64,000 bases of DNA from Microcoleus sp. bin38.metabat.b11b12b14.051 (GCF_013299165.1 NZ_JAAFKD010000001.1:496001-560000), one strand, 5' to 3'; numbered from the stretch's first letter, positions 9,437 to 18,333 are shown. The notes: generated from the letters alone by a model not told the origin. Translations and numbers: made by a program.

Positions 9437-11146
9437 CTAAAAGATCCTTGTCGGGAACTGTAGTTGCGAAGCCCACAAACCCTCAATCTTAGCAATCAAT
9501 TCACCTCCAGCCCAGAGAAAGGTTTGAGTGATGAGGTTTTGTGCCTCAATATTCGTACCGCCCAAAATTACATCAGTTACTGGATTAAAGTTAACTATTT
9601 TGGCGTAATCATTTCCACCATTGGCTGAGTACCAATTTGTGGTGCGATCGCCAATATAAAATGCGTTTAGTCTGGCGCTAGGGTTGCCAATTAAAGTATC
9701 TACCTCATCACTAGACATTGTGTTGGTGTCTGTACCTTTGAGTAAGTTTAGACCCGTACCACCTTGTAGAACATCGTTGCCAGAACCCCCAAAAAACCTA
9801 TTAGTGCCGTTTCCACCAGTCAGATAATCATTACCCCGATCGCCATAAATGTCATTAGTCCCATCTCCGCCATTAATGATGTCAATTCCCTCGCCGCCGT
9901 AGATGGTGTCATTACCTATACCAGCACCGAGAATATCATTACCGTCATCACCATATATCTGATTATTCCCATCTCCGCCATCAACCGTGTCATTTCCAGC
10001 CCCGCCGAAGATGATGTCATTACCTATGCCACCAAAAACAAGATCGTTGCCGTTACCAACATTATAAGTATGGTTGCCGTTGTTGTTGTAATATTTCGCA
10101 AAACTCCCACTTAATCTAAATTCGTCGTCTCTGTTAGTCCCATAGATGAAGCGATCGTTGATTCCGCCAGCAGCTTTAGCAGCAACCAGAAACAAAGGAT
10201 TATCTTGAGCATCAACGGGAATCACTCCTTCATGCACTTGAAGAGAGTTAGGAGAATCTCCTTTATAGAAGTTTGGTCGAAATGGATGATTTGCCTGCGT
10301 GTCGTTCAAACCCAAAATATTTGTTGCTAAACGAGAATTGCCGGCTGCATCATTCACCAAATTTGTGTAGGCGGTCACGACACGACCGTGTTGAGCAGTG
10401 GTGTCTGCATTGGGGCCGAAGTCAAACAGGAAAGATTCCCTGGCCGTTCCAGCTTGAGCTTCATTTCCTGATACACTACTGATGCCATTAAAACTTCTTC
10501 TTGAAGCCGCAGCATTAAGATCTAAGCGTTTGATTGGGTCTGCAATTCCTCCCTTTTTATCTAATACGTATCCATTTGATAGGTCAGTATCGAAGCCATT
10601 AGTTGTATCGTATGGACTCACGGATCTTGCGCTATTTGATGCTGGGTCAAGGGCTGTAACCGAACCAACTTGACTCCCATAGGCAGTATTGAAAGTGGCG
10701 GCAAGTTCGCTGGCAAGGTGAGCACCAAGACTATGACCAACAATATTCAGTGCTGCGGCTGGCATTCCCCACTCAACAAGTTTGTTTTGGATTGCCGTTG
10801 CTACTGGGGTAATCCATGAACCAGACCTGTAAAGGTCTCCTCTCAAGATCCCTAATGTTGCATTATTTGTTGGGGTGCCACTCACTTGAGTCCAGTCAAG
10901 GGCTAAAACTGTATCGTTTGGGTTAGCATCATTGATGACTCTGGCTAGAGTTGCATCAAAAGAATCGCTGGGTGCTGTGAAACCAGGAATCAGCAACCAT
11001 ACTTTTTCACCAGTCCATCGATCCGCAGAGGGAAGGGAGAAGGGCGCACGGATATTTATTTGACGCTGACTTGGACTAAAAGCATTCGTAGGTGGTCTGT
11101 TAGTTTCACCACCTGTTACCAAAAACGGAGTATTTATCGATGTCAT
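9437..11146 (-). CDS. Lipase-like alpha/beta hydrolase with C-terminal RTX calcium-binding repeats
   Basis: 569 residues. The N-terminal half (about 45-290) resembles the pancreatic-lipase/triacylglycerol-lipase fold. It has a GHSLG nucleophile elbow with Ser139, preceded by LNIV and followed by GAHLASELA, and an ALDPA strand that carries the likely acid. From about 340 to 470 there are RTX nonapeptides of GGxGxDxxx type (GGIGNDIIFGGAGNDTVDGG and onwards), which bind calcium and normally mark proteins exported by type I secretion. No N-terminal signal peptide is seen, which fits that route. The start ATG at 11146 has GAGAGG upstream. It is the last gene of a segment duplicated next door: a 46-codon copy of its 5' end lies at 12782-12922. 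Substrate unknown. Confidence 0.85.
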   Translation of the reverse strand: MTSINTPFLVTGGETNRPPTNAFSPSQRQINIRAPFSLPSADRWTGEKVWLLIPGFTAPSDSFDATLARVINDANPNDTVLALDWTQVSGTPTNNATLGILRGDLYRSGSWITPVATAIQNKLVEWGMPAAALNIVGHSLGAHLASELAATFNTAYGSQVGSVTALDPASNSARSVSPYDTTNGFDTDLSNGYVLDKKGGIADPIKRLDLNAAASRRSFNGISSVSGNEAQAGTARESFLFDFGPNADTTAQHGRVVTAYTNLVNDAAGNSRLATNILGLNDTQANHPFRPNFYKGDSPNSLQVHEGVIPVDAQDNPLFLVAAKAAGGINDRFIYGTNRDDEFRLSGSFAKYYNNNGNHTYNVGNGNDLVFGGIGNDIIFGGAGNDTVDGGDGNNQIYGDDGNDILGAGIGNDTIYGGEGIDIINGGDGTNDIYGDRGNDYLTGGNGTNRFFGGSGNDVLQGGTGLNLLKGTDTNTMSSDEVDTLIGNPSARLNAFYIGDRTTNWYSANGGNDYAKIVNFNPVTDVILGGTNIEAQNLITQTFLWAGGELIAKIEGLWASQLQFPTRIF

Positions 11147-11184
11147 CGTCCATTCCTCTCAAGTTAAGTTCGTAAAGATGATTA

Positions 11185-11784
11185 TTAGTTTGCCTTTTTA
11201 GACTTTCTCCACAAGTGAACTCCACCCAATCCCAAAAAAGCCAAAAATGAGGCCAAGGGGGAGGCGTTCTCTGGTACGGGAGTAGATTCAGGAGAAGATT
11301 CGTTAATTTCTAAGGTCACGATCCCCGAACCTTCAATAGTTCCATTTCGCAAGGCGTAAAGAAATATCTGGGAATCTAAGAACCCAAATGCGTCATTTCC
11401 AGATGCAGAAAAAAGTTGTAAGGCAAATTGAGTCGGAATTCCGTTAGAGAAAAATAAAACAGGAGCGTCTGGGAATTGGTCAACATCACTGGCCGTATAG
11501 GTGATAGGAGTTAAACCCTCCGCAAAGTCCAGAAATCTAAAGTTCAGAGATAGCAGTCCCGGTCGAGTTCCATTTCCACCATTGATGGTCATGGATTCCG
11601 AGCCCACTTTGGTTAGATGAGTATCGTCGTAAGCAAAGTCACCCGTGTAAACACCGCCCAAGTCCCCACCAGTGACGTTGACTTTGATTGTGCCTCCTAT
11701 TGTAGCTGCCATAGCGGTCGCTCCTGGAAATGTGGATATTAAATATATCCCAAGGATAGCGGTCAGTCCAAATTTTATCTTCAT
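11185..11784 (-). CDS. PEP-CTERM sorting domain protein, copy 1
   Basis: 199-residue exported protein. A signal peptide (about 1-27, ending near AMAA) is followed by a beta-rich domain of unknown function with GVYTGDFAYDDTHLTKVG. The C-terminal tail is a sorting signal: a VPEN motif, a hydrophobic segment (LASFLAFLGLGGVHLW) and the basic end RKSKKAN. In known systems exosortase recognises such tails; here PEN replaces the usual PEP. It lies 38 bases upstream of the lipase gene in the same direction. Copies 2 and 3 follow at 12007 and 12954, with duplicated upstream DNA (11800-11920 resembles 12630-12745). No exosortase is in the window. Confidence 0.85.
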   Translation of the reverse strand: MKIKFGLTAILGIYLISTFPGATAMAATIGGTIKVNVTGGDLGGVYTGDFAYDDTHLTKVGSESMTINGGNGTRPGLLSLNFRFLDFAEGLTPITYTASDVDQFPDAPVLFFSNGIPTQFALQLFSASGNDAFGFLDSQIFLYALRNGTIEGSGIVTLEINESSPESTPVPENASPLASFLAFLGLGGVHLWRKSKKAN

Positions 11785-12006
11785 TGGATATTCCTGATTT
11801 GAAAGGCTTCACCCACAGCAGCGAGTTTGTTTTCGTGTGTAGCAGCAATTAACGAAAACAACATCTTGAGATACAAATTAAAGCTTCTTATCGGTATTGT
11901 AAATCCGTAAATTTACTAGATTTATTTGCCAAAACAACTAAATACTTTAAAAGTCTAAGTAATTCTATTTACGCTCAGCTTCAAGTTAGGTTGGTAAAGA
12001 TGATTA

Positions 12007-12609
12007 TTAGTTTGCCTTTTTAGACTTTCTCCACAAGTGAACCCCACCCAAGCCCAAGAAAGCCAACAATGAGGCGAAGGGAGAAGAGTTCTCTGGTACA
12101 GGAGTAGGTTCAGTAGTAGGTTCAGTAATTTTTAAGGTAACAATCCCATCACCTCCATTAGTTCCATTCTGCAAGGCGAAAAAAAATGCCTTGGGATCTA
12201 AGAACCCAAATGCGTCATTTCCAGATTCAGAAAAAACTTGTAAGGCAAATTGAGTGGGAATTCCATTCTCGAAAAGCAAAACTGGAGCGTTTGGGAAGTT
12301 GTCCACATCATTGACCGTATAGGTAACAGGAGTTAATCCTGTTACAAAGTCGAGAAATCTAAAGTTAAAAGATAGCAGTCCCGGTCGAGTTCGGCTTCCA
12401 CGACCATTGATGCTCATGGATTCTGAGCCGGCTTTGGTCAGGTATGTGTCGTCGTAGGCAAAGTCACCTGTGTAGACCCCCGCGAAGTCGCCCCCACTTA
12501 CGTCAACCCTGATTGTGCCTCCTATTGTAGCTGCCATAGCGGTCGCTCCCCCTAATGTGGATATCAAATATGTTCCAAGGATAGCGGTCAGTCCATATTT
12601 TATGTTCAT
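12007..12609 (-). CDS. PEP-CTERM sorting domain protein, copy 2
   Basis: 200 residues and a clear paralogue of copy 1 over its whole length, with an intact signal peptide (MNIKYGLTAILGTYLIST, cleavage near AMAA), the same YTGDFAYDDTYLTKAGSESM block and the same VPENSSPFASLLAFLGLG tail ending RKSKKAN. The few changes lie in the middle and the linker before the tail, where a TEPTTEPTPVPEN stretch is longer. About 170 bases of its leader, including the segment just before the ATG, match the leader of copy 1. Probably a surface or matrix protein; no enzymatic motif is visible. Confidence 0.85.
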   Translation of the reverse strand: MNIKYGLTAILGTYLISTLGGATAMAATIGGTIRVDVSGGDFAGVYTGDFAYDDTYLTKAGSESMSINGRGSRTRPGLLSFNFRFLDFVTGLTPVTYTVNDVDNFPNAPVLLFENGIPTQFALQVFSESGNDAFGFLDPKAFFFALQNGTNGGDGIVTLKITEPTTEPTPVPENSSPFASLLAFLGLGGVHLWRKSKKAN

Positions 12610-12781
12610 TAAATATTCCTGATTTGAAAGGCTTCACCCACAGCAGTGAGTTTGTTTTCGTGTGTAGCAGCAATTAACGAAAACAACATTTTGAGATACA
12701 AATTAAAGCTTCTTATCGGGATTGTAAATCCGTAAATTTACTAGAGTTTTTGATTCAAAATCACGAAATATTGTGAAAATC

Positions 12782-12922
12782 TCAGTAATTAAATCTACGC
12801 CGTGCTCTCAAAAGACTCGGCGCGCGAATATTTATTTGACGCTGACTTGGACTAAAAGCATTCGTAGGTGGTCTGTTAGTTTCGCCACTTGTCACCAAAA
12901 ACGGAGTATCTATGACTGCCAT
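12782..12922 (-). pseudogene. 5' stump of a second RTX lipase gene
   Basis: Reads MAVIDTPFLVTSGETNRPPT, then NAFSPSQRQINIRAP, and stops after 46 codons. The first 35 codons match the start of the intact lipase gene at 11146 almost base for base, including the ribosome-site region before the ATG. After that the sequence diverges. It lies between PEP-CTERM copies 2 and 3 in the position that the intact lipase holds relative to copy 1, so the duplicated unit was once lipase plus PEP-CTERM and this lipase was deleted. Confidence 0.85.
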
Positions 12923-12953
12923 TGTCTATGCCTCTCAAATTAGGTTATAAAGA

Positions 12954-13508
12954 TTATTTTTTGGGCTTTTTCGACTTGATCGACAAGGGAACTCTACCCA
13001 AGCCCAAAAAGGCTAACAATGAGGTAAAAGGGGAGAAATTCTCCAATACAGCAGTAGGTTCATTAATTTCTAAGGTCACAGTCCCCTGACCTTGAATAGC
13101 TCCATTTCGCAATACAAAGTAAAATATCCCAGGATCTCCAAACATAAATCCGTTATTTCCACCCCAAACTCCAAGATCGTTATTTCCAGCAAGAATACTA
13201 TGCAAGCAAAATTGACTGGGAAGTCCGTTCTCGAAAGCTAAAACAGCACAGTTCGAGAAGTCTAAAACCTCATTTTCTGTATAGGTGACAAGAGTTGAGC
13301 CTCTAGCAAAGTCCAGAAATCTCAATTTAAAAGATAGCAGTCCCGGTCGATTTCCATTTGCACCACTAATATCCATGACCTCCGTGCCGACTTTGGTCAG
13401 ATGTGTATCATCGTAGGAAAAGTCACCAGTGTAGACACCCGCGAATTTGGGATCGTTGACGTAGGCGACATCGACGTTGACTTTGATTGTGCCTGTGATT
13501 GTCGCCAT
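12954..13508 (-). CDS. PEP-CTERM-type protein, copy 3, signal peptide lost by frameshift
   Basis: 184 residues from an internal ATG at 13508. The domain is homologous to copies 1 and 2 (KFAGVYTGDFSYDDTHLTKVG) and the tail (VLENFSPFTSLLAFLGLGRV, then basic residues) has decayed from VPEN to VLEN. Upstream, 13576 downwards still encodes MNIKYGLTAILGTYL, the start of the paralogous signal peptide. A net loss of about four bases after that shifts the frame, and a TGA stands in the mature frame at 13524-13526. The protein as encoded therefore has no export signal and is probably a decaying copy. It also has an extra segment around CLHSILAGNNDLGVWGGN. Confidence 0.7.
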   Translation of the reverse strand: MATITGTIKVNVDVAYVNDPKFAGVYTGDFSYDDTHLTKVGTEVMDISGANGNRPGLLSFKLRFLDFARGSTLVTYTENEVLDFSNCAVLAFENGLPSQFCLHSILAGNNDLGVWGGNNGFMFGDPGIFYFVLRNGAIQGQGTVTLEINEPTAVLENFSPFTSLLAFLGLGRVPLSIKSKKPKK

Positions 13509-13576
13509 AACGGTCGAGGCTCCTCATGTGGTAAATATGTCCCAAGGATAGCGGTAAGTCCATATTTTATGTTCAT
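13509..13576 (-). pseudogene. Out-of-frame signal peptide of PEP-CTERM copy 3
   Basis: An ATG at 13576 starts MNIKYGLTAILGTYLPHEE. The first 15 residues equal the signal peptide of copy 2, then the frame departs. Compared with copy 2, the stretch between ACATATTT and the ATGGC of the mature start is 24 bases instead of 28. Confidence 0.8.
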
Positions 13577-13624
13577 TAGATATTCCTGCTTTGAAATGCT
13601 TTACCCACAGTAGTGAGTTTGTTT

Positions 13625-13747
13625 GGGTGCATCTCAATGAAGGCAAATATGTTTGTAGGGGCGAAGCATGACCGTAGTCAATATGGGATTGTAACTAATA
13701 ACTTATATGCGGTCATGCTTCGCCCTCTTCAAAAGTGAGATGCACCC
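13625..13747. mobile_element. 123-bp MITE with 12-bp terminal inverted repeats and 8-bp target duplication
   Basis: The ends are GGGTGCATCTCA (13625-13636) and TGAGATGCACCC (13736-13747), a perfect 12-bp inverted repeat. The octamer GTTTGTTT flanks it on both sides (13617-13624 and 13748-13755). The empty site is preserved in the paralogous leaders near 12650 and 11825 as a single GAGTTTGTTTTCGTG. Inside are further complementary stretches (GGGCGAAGCATGACCG and CGGTCATGCTTCGCCC). There is no open reading frame, so it must be moved by a transposase elsewhere. Confidence 0.88.
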
Positions 13748-13858
13748 GTTTGTTTTCGTGTGTAGCAGCAATTAACGTAAACAACATCTTGAGATAGAGA
13801 TTAAAGCTTTTTTGCCGTATTTCAATCCGTAAATTTACTAGAAATTACGCACTCCGAA

Positions 13859-13927
13859 CCAATAAACTGGGTTTTACGAAACCTACTGGTTGCAACGAAT
13901 TATTGTTGTAAAAACCCGGTTTATTGG
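13859..13927. repeat. Inverted repeat of family B, diverged
   Basis: CCAATAAACTGGGTTTTA at 13859 pairs imperfectly with TAAAAACCCGGTTTATTGG ending at 13927. Same design as the repeats at 9251 and 30234. The 170 bases that follow, up to the 3' end of rimI, show nothing further. Confidence 0.7.
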
Positions 13928-14099
13928 CGTTCACGCAGAATATCAACTATGCTCGATCGGAATTAATATGACCCGAAATTTGGAGACGGCAGTACCGTTT
14001 TCATAGAATTAATTGAGGTAGAAGAATGGCATTATCATGTCCTAATTTCGGTGGTATCGAAATTGATAGAACTCTGATTGAATTCTTGAAAAATTACAC

Positions 14100-14756
14100 T
14101 CAAAAATCAAAACTATCGATCGCCCCTTGCCAGTTTTTCTGCCGCAGCCGATCGCAAATTTTCACTTTTTCATTCGCCAAATATTGCTGAAATTCGGGTT
14201 TTTCAATGCCGCTGCGCCACATAATCGCAGCATCTTCTCCGGTGTCTGGGTAGTATCTTTTTCGCCGTCCAGCTTCCTTAAAGCCAAATTTGTGGTACAG
14301 AGACAGTGCGACAGCATTAGAGGCTCGCACTTCTAAAGTTGCCCTTTCTAGCTGTCTGCGGTTTGCCGATTTTAGCAAAGCCCAAAGCAGAGCTTGTCCC
14401 AAACCCTGACCTTGAAAGCGCGGATCGATCGCCAAAATGGTAATGTGAGCTTCTTCTAAAATTGCCCACAGACAACCCAAACCGATGAGAATTTGGGGCA
14501 TTTTTAGGGGTTCTCCCCCCGTACTCACCGGGTTTTGGGAGGTGAAAATATCAACAGACTCAAGTTCGCTGTCCAATTTTGCCGATCGGCAGTCCCCGGT
14601 TGCGGATGCCCACAAACCCAGTAAATCGCTATTAGGACTATCTAACTCGCGCCTGTAGCCTTCGATCGTCCAAAGTCCGCCAAAACAGAGGCGATCGAGC
14701 TCTACTGCACTGTTGAGGTGTTCGGCGGCGAGATGTTTGATTCCGAGAAAAGGCAC
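14100..14756 (-). CDS. rimI: Ribosomal protein S18-alanine N-acetyltransferase-like GNAT
   Basis: GNAT-family acetyltransferase of 218 residues, longer than the 150-160 of E. coli RimI. The extra length lies in a middle insertion (about 55-95) and a C-terminal tail. The acetyl-CoA loop RFQGQGLGQALL is at about 122-133, and the RimI-like stretch TLEVRASNAVALSLYHKFGF is followed by RKRYYPDTGEDAAIMW. The YYPDTGEDA end is characteristic of RimI. In bacteria RimI acetylates the N-terminus of ribosomal protein S18. The start is a GTG at 14756. It is divergent from lysA, and the two share an intergenic region of about 110 bases. Confidence 0.85.
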   Translation of the reverse strand: MPFLGIKHLAAEHLNSAVELDRLCFGGLWTIEGYRRELDSPNSDLLGLWASATGDCRSAKLDSELESVDIFTSQNPVSTGGEPLKMPQILIGLGCLWAILEEAHITILAIDPRFQGQGLGQALLWALLKSANRRQLERATLEVRASNAVALSLYHKFGFKEAGRRKRYYPDTGEDAAIMWRSGIEKPEFQQYLANEKVKICDRLRQKNWQGAIDSFDF

Positions 14757-14867
14757 AGGGGATTTTAGATTTAATAATTACTCAAAAGCATCAATCTGGG
14801 CGCTGATGACCCAATTGCTTGCCGTCAATTGTACACTGGAGAACACAGTAAGGATAGTTATTGCGCG

Positions 14868-16292
14868 ATGGTATTAACTCAATCTATCGAAAAAGTGGAA
14901 TCTGGACTTCAGTATCTGTCTAAGTCTCAAGAACCCAGGGAAAGTCGATCGCCCAATCAAGAGCTTTTACCGCTGACAGCCAGCGTCAACAGTAAGAATC
15001 ATTTGGAAATAGGAGGCTGCGACGTAACAGACTTGGTAGAGAAATTTGGCTCGCCACTGTACATCTTAGACGAAGAAACGCTGCGGGCGACCAGCCGCCA
15101 GTACCGAGAGGCTTTTAAGCGGTACTATCCGGGCGAATCTCAAGCGATCTATGCTTCTAAGGCTTGGAGTTGTTTGGCTGTTTGCGCGATCGTCGCGGAC
15201 GAAGGTTTAGGTATAGATGTAGTATCTGCCGGAGAAATTAAGACAGCACTAAAAGCTGGCGTGAATCCCGACAAAATCTATTTTCACGGGAATAACAAAT
15301 CCCGCGAGGAAATCAAACTAGCTGTCACCAGTGGCTGCACGATCATCGCAGATAATTGGTGGGATTTAGAGAATCTAGCAGAGTTGGCAAAATTGGGTGT
15401 CAGTCACAAAGCTGGTGAGCGGATACGAGTTATGGTCAGGTTTACGCCTGGAATTGAGTGTCACACTCACGACTACATTAAAACTGGTCAAATCGACAGT
15501 AAATTTGGATTCGATCCCAACTCCCTCAAGGATGTTTTCATTTACCTCAACAAGCAGCCGTCTTTATCCTGCGTCGGATTACACGCTCACATTGGCTCTC
15601 AGATTTTTGAAGTGAAACCCCACCACGATTTAGCAGATGTGATCGTTAAGGCTTTCAAAGCAGCAATTGGGCAAGGGTTGAAGCCGACAGAAATTAATAT
15701 TGGCGGTGGGTTGGGTATTCGCTATACTGAATCCGACGATCCTCCAAGCATAGATGATTGGGCTAAGACAGTCTGCGACGCAATGGTAGCAGCTTGCAAC
15801 AATAATGAGAAGTTGCCATTACCGAAATTGCTTTGCGAACCGGGTAGATCGCTCGTGGGTTCAGCCTGCGTCACCGCTTATACGGTGGGCGCTAAAAAAG
15901 TCATTCCAGGAATCCGGACGTATTTATCGGTGGATGGCGGTATGTCGGACAATCCCCGTCCAATTACCTACCAATCAGTTTATCGAGTCCTCGCAGCCAA
16001 CAAAATGTCTGCTGAGTTAACGGAAACAGTGACAGTTGCTGGCAAACACTGCGAATCAGGCGATATTCTGATAAAAGATGCTAAGTTGCCAGAGTGTCAG
16101 TCGGGAGATATTCTCGTCGTTACGGCTACAGGGGCATACAATTACAGCATGGCTTCTAACTACAACCGAGTCCCCAGACCGGCAGCGGTTTTGGTGAAAG
16201 ATGGGAAAGTTGACACGATCGTAGAGCGGGAAACTGACGAGGATTTGCTGAGGTTCGATCGCCTTCCTGAAAGACTCGGAACTAAAAAGTAA
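14868..16292 (+). CDS. lysA: Diaminopimelate decarboxylase
   Basis: Makes L-lysine from meso-diaminopimelate. Fold-III PLP enzyme of 474 residues. The N-terminal tail of about 50 residues precedes the alanine-racemase-type barrel, with PLP lysine Lys98 in YASKAW. Further on are the HAHIGSQIF block, the phosphate loop GGGLGIRY, EPGRSLVG and the C-terminal CESGD and GAYNYSMASNYN motifs, which bring Cys and Tyr from the partner subunit. The start is the ATG at 14868; an in-frame ATG at 14829 only adds a short, non-conserved leader. It is followed 176 bases later by cdaA and uppS in the same direction. Confidence 0.95.
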   Translation: MVLTQSIEKVESGLQYLSKSQEPRESRSPNQELLPLTASVNSKNHLEIGGCDVTDLVEKFGSPLYILDEETLRATSRQYREAFKRYYPGESQAIYASKAWSCLAVCAIVADEGLGIDVVSAGEIKTALKAGVNPDKIYFHGNNKSREEIKLAVTSGCTIIADNWWDLENLAELAKLGVSHKAGERIRVMVRFTPGIECHTHDYIKTGQIDSKFGFDPNSLKDVFIYLNKQPSLSCVGLHAHIGSQIFEVKPHHDLADVIVKAFKAAIGQGLKPTEINIGGGLGIRYTESDDPPSIDDWAKTVCDAMVAACNNNEKLPLPKLLCEPGRSLVGSACVTAYTVGAKKVIPGIRTYLSVDGGMSDNPRPITYQSVYRVLAANKMSAELTETVTVAGKHCESGDILIKDAKLPECQSGDILVVTATGAYNYSMASNYNRVPRPAAVLVKDGKVDTIVERETDEDLLRFDRLPERLGTKK

Positions 16293-16468
16293 GAAGTAAA
16301 ACATAAAAAGTAAAAAGTAAGATGATTCATTGGGATTTCTTGATGATTGTTTTTAAACTTTTTACTTTTGGCTTGTTCAGTCACGCGATTGGAATAACAA
16401 CTGTTCATGGTTCACGGGTTTGAGTGCATCATAGTTCGCGGTTCACAGGCGGTAAGGTTCGATGAACC

Positions 16469-17362
16469 ATGAACAATCAACAATCTGGCTATGACTTTGG
16501 CCTCATTCAGTCCTTATTGATTCAGGCGATCGATATTGGACTGGTATTTGCCCTTGCGTATTTGGTGCTCGTCATTGTCGGGGAGCGCCGGACGCTTTGG
16601 ATGGTACGGGGATTTATTATTTTGATGCTGGCGGCGGCGGTGAGTAACTGGGCTGGATTGAGGCTGTTGCACGTGGCGCTCAACAGCTTGGTAACGGGTT
16701 CTGCTGTGGCAATGGCGGTAATATTACAGTCGGAGTTTCGCCGATTTCTGGAACAATTGGGTCGGGGGGAAATTATACAACTGTTTGGACGCGATCGCCG
16801 ACCAACTCCAGAACCAGACAGCGTAATAGATGAAATTGTGGACGCAGTAAAAGAACTTTCGCAAAACCGCACGGGCGCTTTATTAATTGTAGAAACAGAT
16901 TCTCCGATCGACGATCGGGATTTTTCAGTTCCGGGAGTGAAGCTAAATGCGGAAGTCTCTAAGGAATTGTTGCAAACTATCTTTCAGCCGCAAACTTTGC
17001 TGCACGATGGGGCTGTTTTGATTCGGGCTTCGCGGATCGTGTCGGCTGGGGTAATTTTGCCTTTGTCGGATCGCAGCGCCTCGCGGCAGTTGGGAACCCG
17101 CCACCGGGCAGCGATGGGGATTACGGAACGGGTGCAAGCTTGCGTGTGCGTCGTGGTGTCGGAGGAAACGGGTTCGATTTCTCTGGCGCAGATGGGAACT
17201 TTAAATCGACCTTTGACTAGCAGCAAACTTAAGGAATTGCTGGAAGCAAAGCTGTTTCCGTCGGATGGAGAAAGAGTGGTGACTCCAATTCCCATCGGCA
17301 GTCTCGGACGGCAGATAGGATTGAAGGGAGTGACACTGTTAAAACGGATACTGCGCCGTTAG
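16469..17362 (+). CDS. cdaA: Diadenylate cyclase CdaA (c-di-AMP synthase)
   Basis: Membrane enzyme that joins two ATP molecules into the second messenger c-di-AMP. Three N-terminal membrane helices occupy about 10-85, followed by a short coiled stretch and the DisA_N catalytic domain. The two signature motifs are present: DGA at 180-182 in LLHDGAVLIR and RHR at 211-213 in GTRHRAAMGI. At 297 residues it has the CdaA (DacA/YbbP) architecture and is the form found in cyanobacteria. The start ATG at 16469 gives MNNQQSGYDF. It ends 20 bases before uppS and is probably co-transcribed with it. No CdaR-type regulator follows, unlike the cdaA-cdaR-glmM operon of Firmicutes. Confidence 0.93.
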   Translation: MNNQQSGYDFGLIQSLLIQAIDIGLVFALAYLVLVIVGERRTLWMVRGFIILMLAAAVSNWAGLRLLHVALNSLVTGSAVAMAVILQSEFRRFLEQLGRGEIIQLFGRDRRPTPEPDSVIDEIVDAVKELSQNRTGALLIVETDSPIDDRDFSVPGVKLNAEVSKELLQTIFQPQTLLHDGAVLIRASRIVSAGVILPLSDRSASRQLGTRHRAAMGITERVQACVCVVVSEETGSISLAQMGTLNRPLTSSKLKELLEAKLFPSDGERVVTPIPIGSLGRQIGLKGVTLLKRILRR

Positions 17363-17382
17363 TCTGGTAATCGGGAGAAACC

Positions 17383-18129
17383 ATGAGTCAAGGAATTTGC
17401 TTGGAAAAGTTGCCTGCTGATCTAAAACTAGAATTACTGCCTAAGCACATAGCAGTGATTATGGACGGGAACGGGCGCTGGGCTAAGAATAAGGGGTTGC
17501 CGCGGATTGCGGGACACCGCCGAGGGGCTAGCGCTCTCAAAGAACTGCTGCGCTGCTGCAAAGATTGGGGGATTCCAGCTTTAACGGCCTATGCTTTTTC
17601 GACGGAGAATTGGGGGCGGCCGGCTGGGGAGGTGGACTTTTTGATGAGTTTGTTTGAGGGCAAGCTGCGGCAAGAATTGCGGGAGATGGTGGACGAGGAC
17701 GTGCAAATTCAATTTATGGGGGATTTGCTGGCTTTGCCGAAGTCTTTGCAGGCGGAAATCGAGCGTTCTGTTACCGCAACTCAGCACAATCAGGGGATTC
17801 TGTTTCGGGTGGCGACGAATTACGGTGGCCGCCAGGAGATTGTACAAGCTTGTCGGGCGATCGCCACTCAAGTACAAGAGGGCAAGTTGCAGCCAGAGGA
17901 GATTGATGAGGTTTTATTTAAACGCTATTTGTATACTGCTGATGTTTGCGATCCGGATTTGCTGATTCGGACGAGCGGGGAAATGCGGCTGAGCAATTTT
18001 CTGCTGTGGCAAATGGCTTATTCGGAAATTTACATTACTGAGACGCTGTGGCCGGATTTCGATCGATCGGAATTTCACCGCGCTTTGTCTGATTATCAGC
18101 AGCGCAGCCGCCGATTTGGCAAAGTCTAA
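17383..18129 (+). CDS. uppS: Isoprenyl transferase (undecaprenyl diphosphate synthase)
   Basis: cis-Prenyltransferase that builds the C55 lipid carrier for peptidoglycan and other envelope polymers from farnesyl and isopentenyl diphosphates. 248 residues, the family norm. The first motif [14 protein letters not shown] holds the catalytic Asp28 and the structural P-loop, RIAGHRRGA follows, then [12 protein letters not shown], and the C-terminal block has [20 protein letters not shown] and a [14 protein letters not shown] ending. It sits 20 bases behind cdaA. Such cdaA-uppS pairing recurs in cyanobacteria as far as I recall, and would place c-di-AMP synthesis under the same control as lipid-carrier supply; that link is inference. 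Confidence 0.95.
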   Translation: MSQGICLEKLPADLKLELLPKHIAVIMDGNGRWAKNKGLPRIAGHRRGASALKELLRCCKDWGIPALTAYAFSTENWGRPAGEVDFLMSLFEGKLRQELREMVDEDVQIQFMGDLLALPKSLQAEIERSVTATQHNQGILFRVATNYGGRQEIVQACRAIATQVQEGKLQPEEIDEVLFKRYLYTADVCDPDLLIRTSGEMRLSNFLLWQMAYSEIYITETLWPDFDRSEFHRALSDYQQRSRRFGKV

Positions 18130-18326
18130 CGATTTTGGATTTTGGATTTTAGATTAATTTTTCAGTTTGCAATTAGGTATTGATTCTGAAGTATATTCAT
18201 CAATCTAAAATCTAAAAACGATTTTGGAATTTTGGATTTTGGATTTTAGATTAATTTTTCAGTTTGCAATTAGGTATTGATTCTGAAGTATATTCATCAA
18301 TCTAAAATCTAAAATCGCAAATCTAA
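18130..18326. repeat. Tandem duplication of about 90 bp with AAAATCT heptamers
   Basis: The segment from ACGATTTTGG to CATCAATCTAAAATCTAAAA is present twice, at about 18128-18219 and 18218-18316. It differs mainly in a few extra bases at the left junction. Both copies end in the same heptamer repeat. It lies between the convergent uppS and DUF3143 genes. Confidence 0.85.
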
Positions 18327-18333
18327 AATCTAA

